64,000 bases of DNA, from contig NZ_CP023865.1 in the NCBI RefSeq assembly GCF_003711105.1, positions 5,729,001 through 5,793,000 of the forward strand, in the 5' to 3' direction. Below are positions 7,448-15,924 of the stretch, piece by piece. The stretch is from Actinoplanes teichomyceticus ATCC 31121 (lineage in GTDB: Bacteria; Actinomycetota; Actinomycetes; Mycobacteriales; Micromonosporaceae). The position numbers and the translations under genes are program-made. Below the pieces are notes generated by a model, which was not told the DNA's origin, did no database searches, and worked only from the letters and a program-made list of their open reading frames with translations. Positions within the stretch are counted from its first letter, which is position 1, and every line of letters starts with the position of its first letter.

Positions 7448-8850
7448 CAGTCAATCCCCTCGTGGTAGCGGTGCAGGACCCGGTCGACGAGCTCGCCCGC
7501 GGCGCCGACGTAGCCGGCCGGGTCCAGGGTGGCCGCGACCCGGCCGGCGTCCATCACGTCGGCGACGCGCGGGTCGGCGGTGGCGACGTCGCGCAGCGAC
7601 TTCCCCCGCTGGTGGGCGCGAAGGGCCAGGTCGACGACGATCTCCTCGGCCACGGCCGGGCCGAACGGCGGGCCGAGCCACACCGCGAGTCGCCCGGCGG
7701 CGGCCAGCTGACCGAACACGTCCAGGTTGGCGCGCATCCGTGCCGGGAAGACGGTCAGCCCCTCGGTCAGCTCGGCGGCGGCGTCGGCCGCTCCCCCGGC
7801 CAGCCGCAGCGCCTCGCGCAGTGGCTGCCATTCGGCGTGCCAGGCCCCACCGGGCCGCTCGTCCTCGGCGACGAGGCAGTGCGCCACGCTGGCGGCGAGC
7901 AGCGGCACCTGGGTGGCCGCCGTCCGGATCCGGGTGGCCAGCACCGGCTGCCGCCGGTGCGGCAGAGCGCAGGACAGGCCACCCCCGGGTGGGGCCGGCT
8001 CGGCCAGCTCACCGATCTCGGTACGGGTCATCACCTGCACGTCGGCCGCCAGCGCACCGAGGACGCCGGTGGTCAGGCTGGCCGCGGTGGCGATCTCGTG
8101 CAGCGGCGTGCGGACGGTGTGCCAGGCCAGGGCCGGCTCGGCGAGGGTGACCTCCTCGGCGAAGGCGCGGATCAGCCGGGCCGCGTACGCCTCGCCGGAA
8201 TCGCCGGCCAGCCGGGCGTACTCCAGGTAGCCGCCGAGCGTGCCGGCCTCGCCGCCCAGCTGCACCGGGAGCCCGCCGTCCAGCACCGAGCGCAGGCGCC
8301 GCCGGGCGTCGAGCACCCCGGTCAGCCAGCCGGCCGCCTTGAGCCCGAAGGTGATCGGCGCCCCGTGCTGGGTGAGCGCCCGGCCGGGCATCGCGGTGGC
8401 CCGGTGCCGCGCCGCGAGCGCCGCCAGCGCATCGGCGGTGGCCGCCAGGTCCGCGTCGATCAGCCGCAGGGCCCGGTCGGCGACCAGCATCAGCCCGGTG
8501 TCCAGGATGTCCTGGGCGGTGGAGCCGCGGTGCACGTACTCCGCGGCGGCCGGGTCGACGGCCGTCACCGCGGCGGTCAGCTCCGCCACGAGAGCGTCCA
8601 CCGGGTTGCCGGCCTTGACGCCGCGCCGGGCGATCCGGTCCAGGTCGAGGCGGCCGGCGCCGGCCACCGCGGTGATGGTGGTGGCGTGCTCGTCGGGCAC
8701 CACGCCCAGCTGTGCCTGGGCCCGCACCAGCGCGGCCTCGGCGTCGAGCATCGCCTGCAGGACGGCCTCGTCGTCGGTGACCGCCTCGATCGGGCGGCCG
8801 GCGCTGGACGGGCTGAGCAGTCCGTGGTCGAATCCCGGGTCCTTGGTCAT
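7447..8850 (-). CDS. Fumarase/adenylosuccinate-lyase superfamily, nitrosuccinate lyase-like (CreD-like)
   Basis: A 467-residue protein from ATG 8850, overlapping the CreE-like stop by four bases; the open frame continues upstream only as an antisense-type extension. HRGSTAQDILDT (107-118) is the superfamily first conserved region, and QHGAPITFGLK (161-171) also fits 3-carboxymuconate-cycloisomerase-like members. In the cremeomycin pathway CreD eliminates nitrous acid from nitrosuccinate, leaving fumarate. The coupled CreE-like gene directly upstream supports this role. The normally strict GSSxMPxKxNP loop is altered to GLSCALPHRRQP at 291-302: the serine is kept, but Lys and Asn are Arg and Gln. 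A hydrazinosuccinate-type or adenylosuccinate-type lyase is the alternative. Confidence 0.8.
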   Translation of the reverse strand: MTKDPGFDHGLLSPSSAGRPIEAVTDDEAVLQAMLDAEAALVRAQAQLGVVPDEHATTITAVAGAGRLDLDRIARRGVKAGNPVDALVAELTAAVTAVDPAAAEYVHRGSTAQDILDTGLMLVADRALRLIDADLAATADALAALAARHRATAMPGRALTQHGAPITFGLKAAGWLTGVLDARRRLRSVLDGGLPVQLGGEAGTLGGYLEYARLAGDSGEAYAARLIRAFAEEVTLAEPALAWHTVRTPLHEIATAASLTTGVLGALAADVQVMTRTEIGELAEPAPPGGGLSCALPHRRQPVLATRIRTAATQVPLLAASVAHCLVAEDERPGGAWHAEWQPLREALRLAGGAADAAAELTEGLTVFPARMRANLDVFGQLAAAGRLAVWLGPPFGPAVAEEIVVDLALRAHQRGKSLRDVATADPRVADVMDAGRVAATLDPAGYVGAAGELVDRVLHRYHEGID

Positions 8851-10757
8851 GCCGCGCCGTCTTCCGCGTACGCGGCCGGGGCGGTGGCCGGTGTGCCGTC
8901 GCCGGCCCGCCCTTCGACGCCTCCGGCGATGCCGAGCACGGCGAGACTGATCGCGTCGGCGTCGGCGAGCGTCGCCGGGCTCACGCCGGGCCGGGCCCCG
9001 CCCGCGCTGGACCAGCACACGCCCTCGGGCGGGACGCCGAAGACGAACCGGCGCGGGTGCGCCTGCCCGGCCGCGGTCACCGGGCGGAAGGGGCGGCCGG
9101 TGACGGCCACGGCGCCGGTGACGTACGGCGCGCCGGTGGGGTCGGTGGTCTCCTCCACCGCGCAGGTGCGGTTGGCCAGCATCCAGCTCAGCAACGGGTC
9201 GGCGGTGCGGCGCAGGTCGGTCCGCGGCAGCCGGGCCTCGATCATGCCGGTCACCTGGTGCCGGACGCCGGGGGTCTGCGCCGACGTGACCAGGAACGCC
9301 GCCCGGTCCGGGTGCGGCTCGACGTGCAGGTCCGCGCCGGCCGGCTGCACCACGCCGGCCCGGATCAGGGCGGCCAGCTGCTCGGTGCGCGCCGCCGGCA
9401 GGCCGAGGCCGAGCAGCGCGTTGATCGGGGTGTACCACTGGTCGAGCCGCCGCCGGCCGGCGTCGGTGAGCCCACCCGGCCCGAGCGCCAGCCGTACCTC
9501 GTCGCGCAGGTCGTCCAGCACGCCCACCGCGGCCTCGATCGGGCCGTCGTCGCCGGTCGGGTCCGGCCGCGGGTCGAGGCGGTCGAGCAGCCACTCGCGC
9601 AGCTCGTCCGGCCCCGCGAAGACCGGCCCGTCGCCCGGATATCCGATGTCGTCCCAGCTCCACCGCCGACTGATCGGGTAGCGCTCCAGGATGTCGCGTT
9701 CAGCGGGGCTGCGCCAGGCGACCGCGAGGTAGTCGGCCTGGAACGCGCGGGCGGTGCAGTCGCATACGTCACGGCGCAGCAGCGCGGTGTAGAAGGCGGT
9801 CTCCACCTCCTTGGCGATCCGCGGCCACGCGTCGGCGCCCAGGTCCAGCGGCGCGCCGGCGCGCCGCCGCCGGCCTGCGCGCGGGTCGCGCCCGCCGGCC
9901 GGGCCGGGCAGGCCCCAGCGCGAGCCGACCAGCAGGCGCGGTTCCAACCCGGACGGCAGGTAGTCGAGCCGGCCGCGGTCGTCGCGGACGTACCGCCCGG
10001 CCCGCCCCTCGGTGAGCAGGGCCAGGTAGTCGGAGAGGCACATCCCGACCCCGCGCAGCAGGGTGGGCTCGCCCGGCCGGACCATCGACAGGTCCACGTC
10101 GGCCGGATTGGCCGGCAGCACGTACGTGAGTCCCTGCTCCACCGCGAAGCCCGCCAGCCGCTGCTCCTCGCCGGTCGGTGTGACCGGGTAGTGGCCCTGG
10201 GCCAGCACCACGGCGTCGAGGCCGGCGATGCGGTCGCCGGTCTGCAGCAGCAGGCACTGCCGGCCGTCCGGCTCGTCCCACAACGCCACCGCCAGGGTGG
10301 CGTGCGCGTGGATCGTGACGTTGTCGCCCGAGGTGGCGAGCACGTGGCGGTAGGCCCAGTCGAGATAGTGGCCGAACAGGCGGCGCGTCGCGGACGAGTC
10401 CGGTTCCAGGGCGCGCAGCTCGTCCGCCACGTCCGCCGGGAACCCGCTCAGGTCGCCCAGCAGCACCTGGAAGCGGGCCCACTCGTACAGGGTCGGGCCC
10501 TCGCGCAGGTCCCCCTCGATCGCCACGGCGCGATCGGCGAAGACGGTGGTCCGCGCGGCCGGCGTGTTCATCAGCAGGACGCTGGACTGGTCGGTGCGCC
10601 AGACCCGGCCGGCGCCCGGCGGGTACGGGTCGACCACGTCCACCCGTACCCGCCGGGTGGGGTCACCGGCGGCGTTGCGGGCGATCCGTTCGAGGACCGC
10701 GAGACCGCGGGGTCCCATCCCGACGATGGCGACCGCCAGCGTGTCATCGGCGGACAT
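8847..10757 (-). CDS. FAD/NAD(P)-binding monooxygenase, aspartate N-oxygenase-like (CreE-like)
   Basis: A 636-residue protein with an N-terminal dinucleotide fold (GMGPRG, 13-18), then DVVDPYPPGAGRVW and LMNTPAARTTVFAD, typical of the large FAD/NAD(P)-binding COG4529-type proteins to which CreE belongs. CreE oxidises the amino group of L-aspartate to nitrosuccinate, using FAD, NADPH and O2. The next gene is the CreD-like lyase (ATGA overlap), and the pair is the hallmark of nitrous acid supply for diazo, N-nitroso or azo formation. The start ATG 10757 overlaps the pabAB stop by 14 bases. The family match is strong. Aspartate as substrate is inferred from the pairing. Confidence 0.82.
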   Translation of the reverse strand: MSADDTLAVAIVGMGPRGLAVLERIARNAAGDPTRRVRVDVVDPYPPGAGRVWRTDQSSVLLMNTPAARTTVFADRAVAIEGDLREGPTLYEWARFQVLLGDLSGFPADVADELRALEPDSSATRRLFGHYLDWAYRHVLATSGDNVTIHAHATLAVALWDEPDGRQCLLLQTGDRIAGLDAVVLAQGHYPVTPTGEEQRLAGFAVEQGLTYVLPANPADVDLSMVRPGEPTLLRGVGMCLSDYLALLTEGRAGRYVRDDRGRLDYLPSGLEPRLLVGSRWGLPGPAGGRDPRAGRRRRAGAPLDLGADAWPRIAKEVETAFYTALLRRDVCDCTARAFQADYLAVAWRSPAERDILERYPISRRWSWDDIGYPGDGPVFAGPDELREWLLDRLDPRPDPTGDDGPIEAAVGVLDDLRDEVRLALGPGGLTDAGRRRLDQWYTPINALLGLGLPAARTEQLAALIRAGVVQPAGADLHVEPHPDRAAFLVTSAQTPGVRHQVTGMIEARLPRTDLRRTADPLLSWMLANRTCAVEETTDPTGAPYVTGAVAVTGRPFRPVTAAGQAHPRRFVFGVPPEGVCWSSAGGARPGVSPATLADADAISLAVLGIAGGVEGRAGDGTPATAPAAYAEDGAA

Positions 10758-12801
10758 CGGCGCTCTCCTGGTACTGGCCGGCCAGCACGGCGCGCAGCGG
10801 CGCCGCGGCCTTGAGCAGCATCTCGGCGAACTCGCCCTCGGGGTCGGAGTCCAGGATGATGGCGCCGCCGGCGCCGATGCGCATCCGGTCGCCGGCGAGC
10901 ACCGCGGTCCGGATGACGATGTTCAGGTCGGCGGTGCCGTTGCAGCCGAGGAAGCCGATCGAGCCGGAGTAGACGCCACGCGCCGTGGTCTCCAGGCCGT
11001 CGATGATTTCCAGGGTGCGGAGCTTGGGCGCGCCGGTCATCGAGCCGCCCGGGAAACACGCCTCGACGCAACCGAGGATGTCCGCGTCCGCGCGCAGCCG
11101 GCCGCGGATCGTGGAGACGAGCTGGTGCACGCTCGCGTACGACTCGGTCTGCATGAGCTTGGGCACCGTGACGCTGCCGACCTCGCACACCCGGCCGAGG
11201 TCGTTGCGCAGCAGATCGACGATCATGAGGTTCTCGGCGCGGGTCTTGTCGCTGACGGTCAGCTCCGCGCGCAGTTTCTCGTCGATCACCGGGTCGGGGT
11301 CGCGGGGCGCGGTGCCCTTGATCGGCTTGGTCTCCACCGTGCGGTCCGCGGTGACCCGCAGGAACCGCTCGGGCGACGAGCAGGCCACCTCGATGTCGCC
11401 GAATCGCAGGTACGCCGCGTACGGCGCGGGGTTGTACCGGCGCATGGCCTGGTAGAACGCGAATCCGTCGCGGGGGCGGGGCAGCACCACCGAGTTGGTC
11501 AGGCAGATCTCGTAGCTCTCCCCGGCGACCAGCTCGCGCTTGCAGGAGGCGATGTCGGCCAGGTACTGCTCCCGGTCGCGGACCAGCGCGTCGGCCAGGA
11601 CCGTGGTGTCGACCGGCGGCGCGGCGAGCGGCTCGGCCGGCGTGGCCTCGGGAACCGACAACAGCCGCTCGACGGTGGCGGTGAGCCACTCCTCGGCGGC
11701 GGTGTCGCCGCCCGCGGTGCCGTCGGAGAGCGCCACGAGGTACGTCACCTTGTCCCGATGGTCGACGGCGATCAGCCGGTCGGCGAGCAGCCAGCAGGCG
11801 TCCGGCGTGTCGGCCCGGTGCACGATCGGAGAGCCGAGGTCGCCCTTGAGCTCGTAGCCGAACCAGCCGACGTAGCCGCAGGCGAGGTCCCCCGGCAGGT
11901 CCGGGTGCCGGGCCTCGATCTCGGCGAGCCGGCGCCGCAGGTAGGTGAAGATCGTGCCGGGCTCCCGCCGGGTCTCGCCGGTGGGTGTCGTGACCTCGAC
12001 GGCCCCGGAGCCGGTGTCGTACCGGACCACCTCGGACAGCGGCCCCGCCGCGTCACCGAGATAGGAGAACCGGGACAGCCCCTCCTCGACCCGGGCGCTG
12101 TCCAGCCAGAACGCGTGGGTGGCGTCGCGGTAGAGCCGGTCGAAGGCGCTCTCCGCGTCGGTCTCCCAGCCGAGGGAGCGCACATGCAGCCGGTGGGCCG
12201 TCCGCGCCGGGCGGACCCGGGCCTGGTGGGCGAGGGTCAGCTCACGGAAGTTGGTGAACAGGGTGACACCGTGCTCGGTGCAGATCGACTCCGGGTGGAA
12301 CTGCACCCCCCACATCGGGCGGGTCCGGTGCCGCAGCGCCATGATGACGCCGTCCTCGGCCCACGCGGTCGCTTCCAGGTCGGGCGGCAGCTGCTCGACG
12401 CACAGCGAGTGGTAACGCACCGCCGTGAAGTTCTGCGGGACACCCGCGAACAGGCCGGTGCCGTCGTGGGTCACCGAGGTGAGGTGACCGTGCCGGGGCT
12501 CGGGCGCCGGCACCACCTCGGCGCCGTGCCCGGCGGCGATGCCCTGGTGCCCGAGGCAGACGCCGAGGACCGGGACCGGCGCTTCGGCGATCACCCGGGC
12601 CGAGAAGCCGAAGTCATGCTCGCGGTCGGGCCGGCCGGGCCCGGGCGAGATCACCACGTTGTCGAACGTGGTGAGGTCCAAGTCCGCGATCGTGGGGTCG
12701 TCGTGGCGCACCACCACCGGCTCGGCGCCGTTGACCATCGCGATGAGCTGGAACAGGTTGTAGGTGTACGAGTCGTAATTGTCGACCAGCAAGGTGCGCA
12801 C
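10744..12801 (-). CDS. pabAB: Aminodeoxychorismate synthase, fused PabA-PabB
   Basis: A 685-residue fusion. Residues 1-195 are a class I glutamine amidotransferase (VDNYDSYTYNL; Cys82 in GVCLGHQ; HPES). Residues about 230-680 are the chorismate-binding domain, ending with SGSIGFLG and GAGGAIILDSDPEGEF. Lys495 in PIKGT is the residue that separates PabB (4-amino-4-deoxychorismate) from TrpE/PhzE-type enzymes, which have Ala there; the amidotransferase-first order is also PabAB and not PhzE. It converts chorismate plus glutamine to ADC, the precursor of p-aminobenzoate and p-aminophenylalanine. Streptomyces antibiotic clusters (candicidin, chloramphenicol) use the same fusion. No ADC lyase or aminodeoxyprephenate enzymes are present in the window. 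Confidence 0.93.
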   Translation of the reverse strand: MRTLLVDNYDSYTYNLFQLIAMVNGAEPVVVRHDDPTIADLDLTTFDNVVISPGPGRPDREHDFGFSARVIAEAPVPVLGVCLGHQGIAAGHGAEVVPAPEPRHGHLTSVTHDGTGLFAGVPQNFTAVRYHSLCVEQLPPDLEATAWAEDGVIMALRHRTRPMWGVQFHPESICTEHGVTLFTNFRELTLAHQARVRPARTAHRLHVRSLGWETDAESAFDRLYRDATHAFWLDSARVEEGLSRFSYLGDAAGPLSEVVRYDTGSGAVEVTTPTGETRREPGTIFTYLRRRLAEIEARHPDLPGDLACGYVGWFGYELKGDLGSPIVHRADTPDACWLLADRLIAVDHRDKVTYLVALSDGTAGGDTAAEEWLTATVERLLSVPEATPAEPLAAPPVDTTVLADALVRDREQYLADIASCKRELVAGESYEICLTNSVVLPRPRDGFAFYQAMRRYNPAPYAAYLRFGDIEVACSSPERFLRVTADRTVETKPIKGTAPRDPDPVIDEKLRAELTVSDKTRAENLMIVDLLRNDLGRVCEVGSVTVPKLMQTESYASVHQLVSTIRGRLRADADILGCVEACFPGGSMTGAPKLRTLEIIDGLETTARGVYSGSIGFLGCNGTADLNIVIRTAVLAGDRMRIGAGGAIILDSDPEGEFAEMLLKAAAPLRAVLAGQYQESADVRR

Positions 12802-12833
12802 GACGAAAGCTCCTTCTCGCAGATCCGGTTCGG

Positions 12834-14051
12834 TCAGGGGCGCATCGCTTCGGCGACGGCGTCCACCACGACCCCGGCCTGGTGCGGGTTCAGGCGGGGA
12901 TCACACAACGAGTGGTACGCGCGACCCAGCCGGCTCTCGTCCGGCACGGTCGGCCCGCCCACGCATTCGGTCACGTCTTCGGCGGTCAGCTCCAGGTGCA
13001 GGCCGGCCGGCTCGGCGCCGCCGGCGCGCACCGCGGCCACGAAACCGGTGGCCTCGGCGACCACGGTGTCCAGGTGGCGGGTCTTCAGGCCCACACCGGT
13101 CCGGACGGTGTTGCCGTGCATGGGGTCGCAGATCCAGGCGACCCGGTGACCGGCCGCCGCCACCGCGTGCACCAGGGGCGGCAGGCGGTCGGCGACGCGC
13201 CCGGCCCCCATCCGGCTGATCAGGGTGAGCCGGCCCGGCAGCCGATGCGGGTCGAGCAGCGCGCAGATGCGCACCGCGTCCTCGGGCGTGGCGTCCGGAC
13301 CGATCTTGACGGCCACCGGGTTCCCGAGGCCGGCCAGGAAGTGCAGGTGTGCGCCGCCGATCTGGCGGGTACGGTCGCCCACCCACGGCAGGTGGGTGGA
13401 GCGCAGGAACCACTCGCCGGATTCGTCGTCGAACCGGGTCAGCGCCTGTTCGTACTCCAGGATCAGCGTCTCGTGGCTGGTGTCCAGCGGCCCTCCGGCC
13501 CCGGCCAGCTCCTCGATCACCTGCTTGGCGGTGTAGTACGCGGACAGCAGCCGGTACGGGTCCGGCTGGCGGGCCGCCGTCGTGGGCGCCGGATCGTTGA
13601 CCATGAGCCCGCGGAAGACCGGCAGAAGCCGGTCGCCGACCTGCTCGGTCGGGGCCGATCGCGGCTTGGCGAACTGCCCGGCGATCCGCCCGACGGTGAC
13701 CGCCCGCCGGCCGGACGACTCGGCGAGCCGCTCGCCGAGCGCGGCCAGCAGCCCACGTTTACCGCGGGCCGCCTCGGCCGCCGCGCGGCCCAGTGGCTCC
13801 GCGCAGTCACCGCCCTGCAGCAGGACGGCCGCTCCCTCGGCGACCTGGGCGAGATCGTCGCGGAGCGCGCGGATCTCGCCGACCGCCGTCAGCGGAGGCA
13901 GCCCGGACAGGTAGTCGGTGACGGCGGCGAGTTCGCCCGGATCGGGCCAGTCCGGCTGTTGTACGGCGGGCAGCGCCCGCCAGGTGTCCGGCCGCCAGAG
14001 GCCGGCGTCGATTTCCTCGAAGTTGGGTGCCAGAAGCCGTGGCGAAGGCAT
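12834..14051 (-). CDS. Class II DAHP synthase (plant/PhzC type)
   Basis: A 405-residue enzyme with GGGGGAG before ATG 14051. Class II marks: LLQGGDCAE, GRIAGQFAKPRS, DPMHGNT, LHLELT and DPRLNP, covering the metal and phosphoenolpyruvate sites. It makes 3-deoxy-D-arabino-heptulosonate-7-phosphate from PEP and erythrose-4-phosphate, the first shikimate step. It is shorter than the housekeeping actinobacterial enzyme (about 460 residues) and resembles PhzC. Cluster copies like this usually raise flux to chorismate and may escape aromatic feedback. It is the first gene of the long biosynthetic operon, 32 bp ahead of pabAB. Confidence 0.93.
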   Translation of the reverse strand: MPSPRLLAPNFEEIDAGLWRPDTWRALPAVQQPDWPDPGELAAVTDYLSGLPPLTAVGEIRALRDDLAQVAEGAAVLLQGGDCAEPLGRAAAEAARGKRGLLAALGERLAESSGRRAVTVGRIAGQFAKPRSAPTEQVGDRLLPVFRGLMVNDPAPTTAARQPDPYRLLSAYYTAKQVIEELAGAGGPLDTSHETLILEYEQALTRFDDESGEWFLRSTHLPWVGDRTRQIGGAHLHFLAGLGNPVAVKIGPDATPEDAVRICALLDPHRLPGRLTLISRMGAGRVADRLPPLVHAVAAAGHRVAWICDPMHGNTVRTGVGLKTRHLDTVVAEATGFVAAVRAGGAEPAGLHLELTAEDVTECVGGPTVPDESRLGRAYHSLCDPRLNPHQAGVVVDAVAEAMRP

Positions 14052-14221
14052 GCTCTCCCCCTACAACCGTGTGGAGCACGTCGCGGCATCGATGTGTCGG
14101 AACGGACCGTATAGGGGGTGTCAGACATGGCACAGAGCCATGTGGAGATTCACGGAAGTGCCACTGGAATTGGTTCCGCGAGAAGCGTCCGACATGGCTC
14201 TGTGCCGTCGAAGTGGTTCCC
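14052..14221 (-). promoter_or_regulatory. Promoter/operator region of the main biosynthetic operon
   Basis: This 170-bp gap between the MocR regulator and the DAHP synthase gene is densely structured. A 19-bp palindrome at 14125-14143 has arms ACATGGC/GCCATGT around ACAGA. Its reverse complement recurs at 14192-14206 as ACATGGCTCTGTGCC. Two direct repeats, AATTGGTTCC (14168-14177) and AAGTGGTTCC (14211-14220), are 43 bp apart, about four helical turns. Paired direct repeats are typical of MocR/GabR/PdxR operators, and the divided palindromes could form a loop. Together they suggest direct control of the operon by the adjacent regulator. No convincing -35/-10 pair was identified. Confidence 0.65.
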
Positions 14222-15775
14222 TTATATGCTGCGACGCATCCCCGGATTCCGGACATCACGGCCACCGGTGGGGAAGCGACTCCCGGTATAGCGTTCGACC
14301 ACCATCGCGAGGCGATCCACACCAGAAAGAATCTTCTCGGGTGGCGTGGCGGCGTAACCCAGGACCAGCCCTCGCCCCAGCCGGTCCGGCTCGTCGGCGA
14401 AGGAGGACAGAGGGTAGACACGCAACCGCGACTCCCGGCTGAGCTGGGCCAGTCGTCTCTCGTCGGTGTCGTCGGGGGTCCACGCGACCAGGTGCGTCCC
14501 GGGTGGAGCGTCGGTGACCGTGACGAAGCCGCCGAGTTTCGCGCGCAGCCCGTCGACCAGGGCCTCACCACGCTCGGCGTAGATGCCGCGCATCCGGCGG
14601 ACGTGCCGGGCCAGGTGGTTGCCGTCGATGAATTCGGCGAGCGCGGCCTGGGTGAGGATGTTCAGCGAGTTCACCGTGGCGCGCTGGACGGCGGCGGCCA
14701 CCTGCGCGAGATCGGGCGGGACGACCAGATAGGCCAGGCACATGCCGGGGAAGAGGATCTTGCTGAACGTGCCGACGTAGATGGCGCGTCCCTCGGCGTC
14801 CGTCTGGTGCAGCGGCGGACCGGGGTTCTGCGACCAGAACTCGCCGTCGTAATCGTCCTCGACCACCCAGCCGTCCCGCTCCCGGGCCCAGTCCAGCAGC
14901 CGCCGGCGGCGGGCTTCGGACATGCGGACGCTCAGCGGGAAGTGGTTGTTCGGCGTCACCACGGCCATCCGGGCATCCGGATATCGCTCCGCGCCGACGT
15001 CGATGCACATCCCCTCGGCGTCGACCGGAACCGGGCAGAGGCGGACACCCGCCGAGTGCAACGCGCCCCGGATGGCCTGCAGACCCGGGTCCTCCACGAG
15101 GACCTGGTCGCCGGGCTCCAGCAGCGTCATCGCCACCATGTGCACCGCGGTCTGCGCGCTGGGCTGCACGATCACCTGTTCGGGAGTGCACCGCACGCCG
15201 CGCATGAGACCGAGCATGGCGGCGATGCCCTTGCGCAGCGGCCAGTAACCGGCCGGGTCCCGGTGGGTGTACAGCGCGCCGGTCAGCTGATGCGAGGCGC
15301 GCAGCAGCAGATGCCCCCAGACCTTGGCCGGGAACTGGTCGAGGGCGGGCACCCCGAGGGTGAACGGCCGGTCGGGGTAGCGCAGCTGGTCGTGCGCCGG
15401 GGTGAAGTAGGCGGCCGCCTCGGCCATCCGGGTGGCGGCCCGGGAGATCCGCAGCTCCGGGCGGGCCGCCGGACGCGGGGGCGACGCGCCCTCGTCACGA
15501 GCGGGCTTGCGGGAGGCCACCACGGTGCCGGAACCGACCCGGCCGTCGAGGTAGCCCTCGGCCAGCAGCCGGTCGTAGGCGACGAGCACCGTGTTGCGGG
15601 ACACCCCGAGCTCCTTGGCCAGGGTGCGGGTGGCCGGCAGGCGGGTGCCCGCCGGCAGCTGCCCCGCCTCGATGCTCCATCGCATCTGCTCGTACAGCTG
15701 CTGGTACAAAGGAATTGTCGAGTTGCGGTCGAGAACGAGACCGCTCCCGGGAAGTGCGGGAGAATCTCGAGGCAT
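14222..15775 (-). CDS. MocR/GabR-type transcriptional regulator (GntR HTH plus aminotransferase-like domain)
   Basis: A 517-residue regulator. Residues about 18-90 are a GntR winged helix (IPLYQQLYEQMRWSIEAG, LPATRTLAKELGVSRNTV, YDRLLAEGYLDGRVGSGTVV). The rest is a fold-type I PLP aminotransferase-like domain with VTPNNHFP, EDDYDGEF and the PLP-lysine pattern GTFSKILFPG. Such proteins sense PLP, an amino compound or its aldimine, and change DNA contacts. It lies between the two biosynthetic blocks in the same orientation, with a repeat-rich promoter immediately downstream, so it is the likely pathway-specific regulator. Catalytic transamination is less likely, because the HTH is intact. Confidence 0.92.
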   Translation of the reverse strand: MPRDSPALPGSGLVLDRNSTIPLYQQLYEQMRWSIEAGQLPAGTRLPATRTLAKELGVSRNTVLVAYDRLLAEGYLDGRVGSGTVVASRKPARDEGASPPRPAARPELRISRAATRMAEAAAYFTPAHDQLRYPDRPFTLGVPALDQFPAKVWGHLLLRASHQLTGALYTHRDPAGYWPLRKGIAAMLGLMRGVRCTPEQVIVQPSAQTAVHMVAMTLLEPGDQVLVEDPGLQAIRGALHSAGVRLCPVPVDAEGMCIDVGAERYPDARMAVVTPNNHFPLSVRMSEARRRRLLDWARERDGWVVEDDYDGEFWSQNPGPPLHQTDAEGRAIYVGTFSKILFPGMCLAYLVVPPDLAQVAAAVQRATVNSLNILTQAALAEFIDGNHLARHVRRMRGIYAERGEALVDGLRAKLGGFVTVTDAPPGTHLVAWTPDDTDERRLAQLSRESRLRVYPLSSFADEPDRLGRGLVLGYAATPPEKILSGVDRLAMVVERYTGSRFPTGGRDVRNPGMRRSI

Positions 15776-15801
15776 TGATCCCCCCTTGCGAGTGCCGAGT
15801 C

Positions 15802-15830
15802 AGGCCGGACGCCAAAACGGCGCCCGGCCT
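15802..15830 (-). terminator. Hairpin downstream of the upper cluster operon
   Basis: Arms 15802-15813 and 15819-15830 pair over 12 bp (one position a G-U wobble in the minus-strand RNA) around a 5-nt loop. It lies 95 nt beyond the stop of the half adenylation gene and 27 nt upstream of the MocR start, so it may end the upper operon or sit in the regulator leader. No T-run follows. Confidence 0.5.
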
Positions 15831-15924
15831 CGCTGACAATTTTCACGGACCACTCGCGACACGACGGGATGCAACCGATCCGTCAAGTCCGGAGTGGACC
15901 GCCGGAATTCTCGTTCCAGCAAAG

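Noticed and set aside
8851..9663. N-terminal extension of the CreD-like lyase
   Set aside because: The extension is Arg/Pro/Gly-rich without a domain and overlaps the CreE-like gene entirely; ATG 8850 gives the ATGA overlap and family length.
9057..10814. Long open frame on the + strand opposite the CreE-like gene
   Set aside because: It is Arg/Gly/Val/Gln-rich with no domain, and is an antisense shadow common in high-GC DNA; similar long shadows opposite most genes were also dropped.
10744..12801. PhzE-type ADIC synthase and hence a phenazine cluster
   Set aside because: The amidotransferase is N-terminal and the chorismate domain has PIKGT with Lys495, both PabAB features; no phzB, phzD, phzF or phzG is present.
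14222..15775. Biosynthetic aminotransferase
   Set aside because: The aminotransferase-like domain is preceded by an intact GntR winged helix, so this is a MocR regulator; catalysis is not excluded but not needed.
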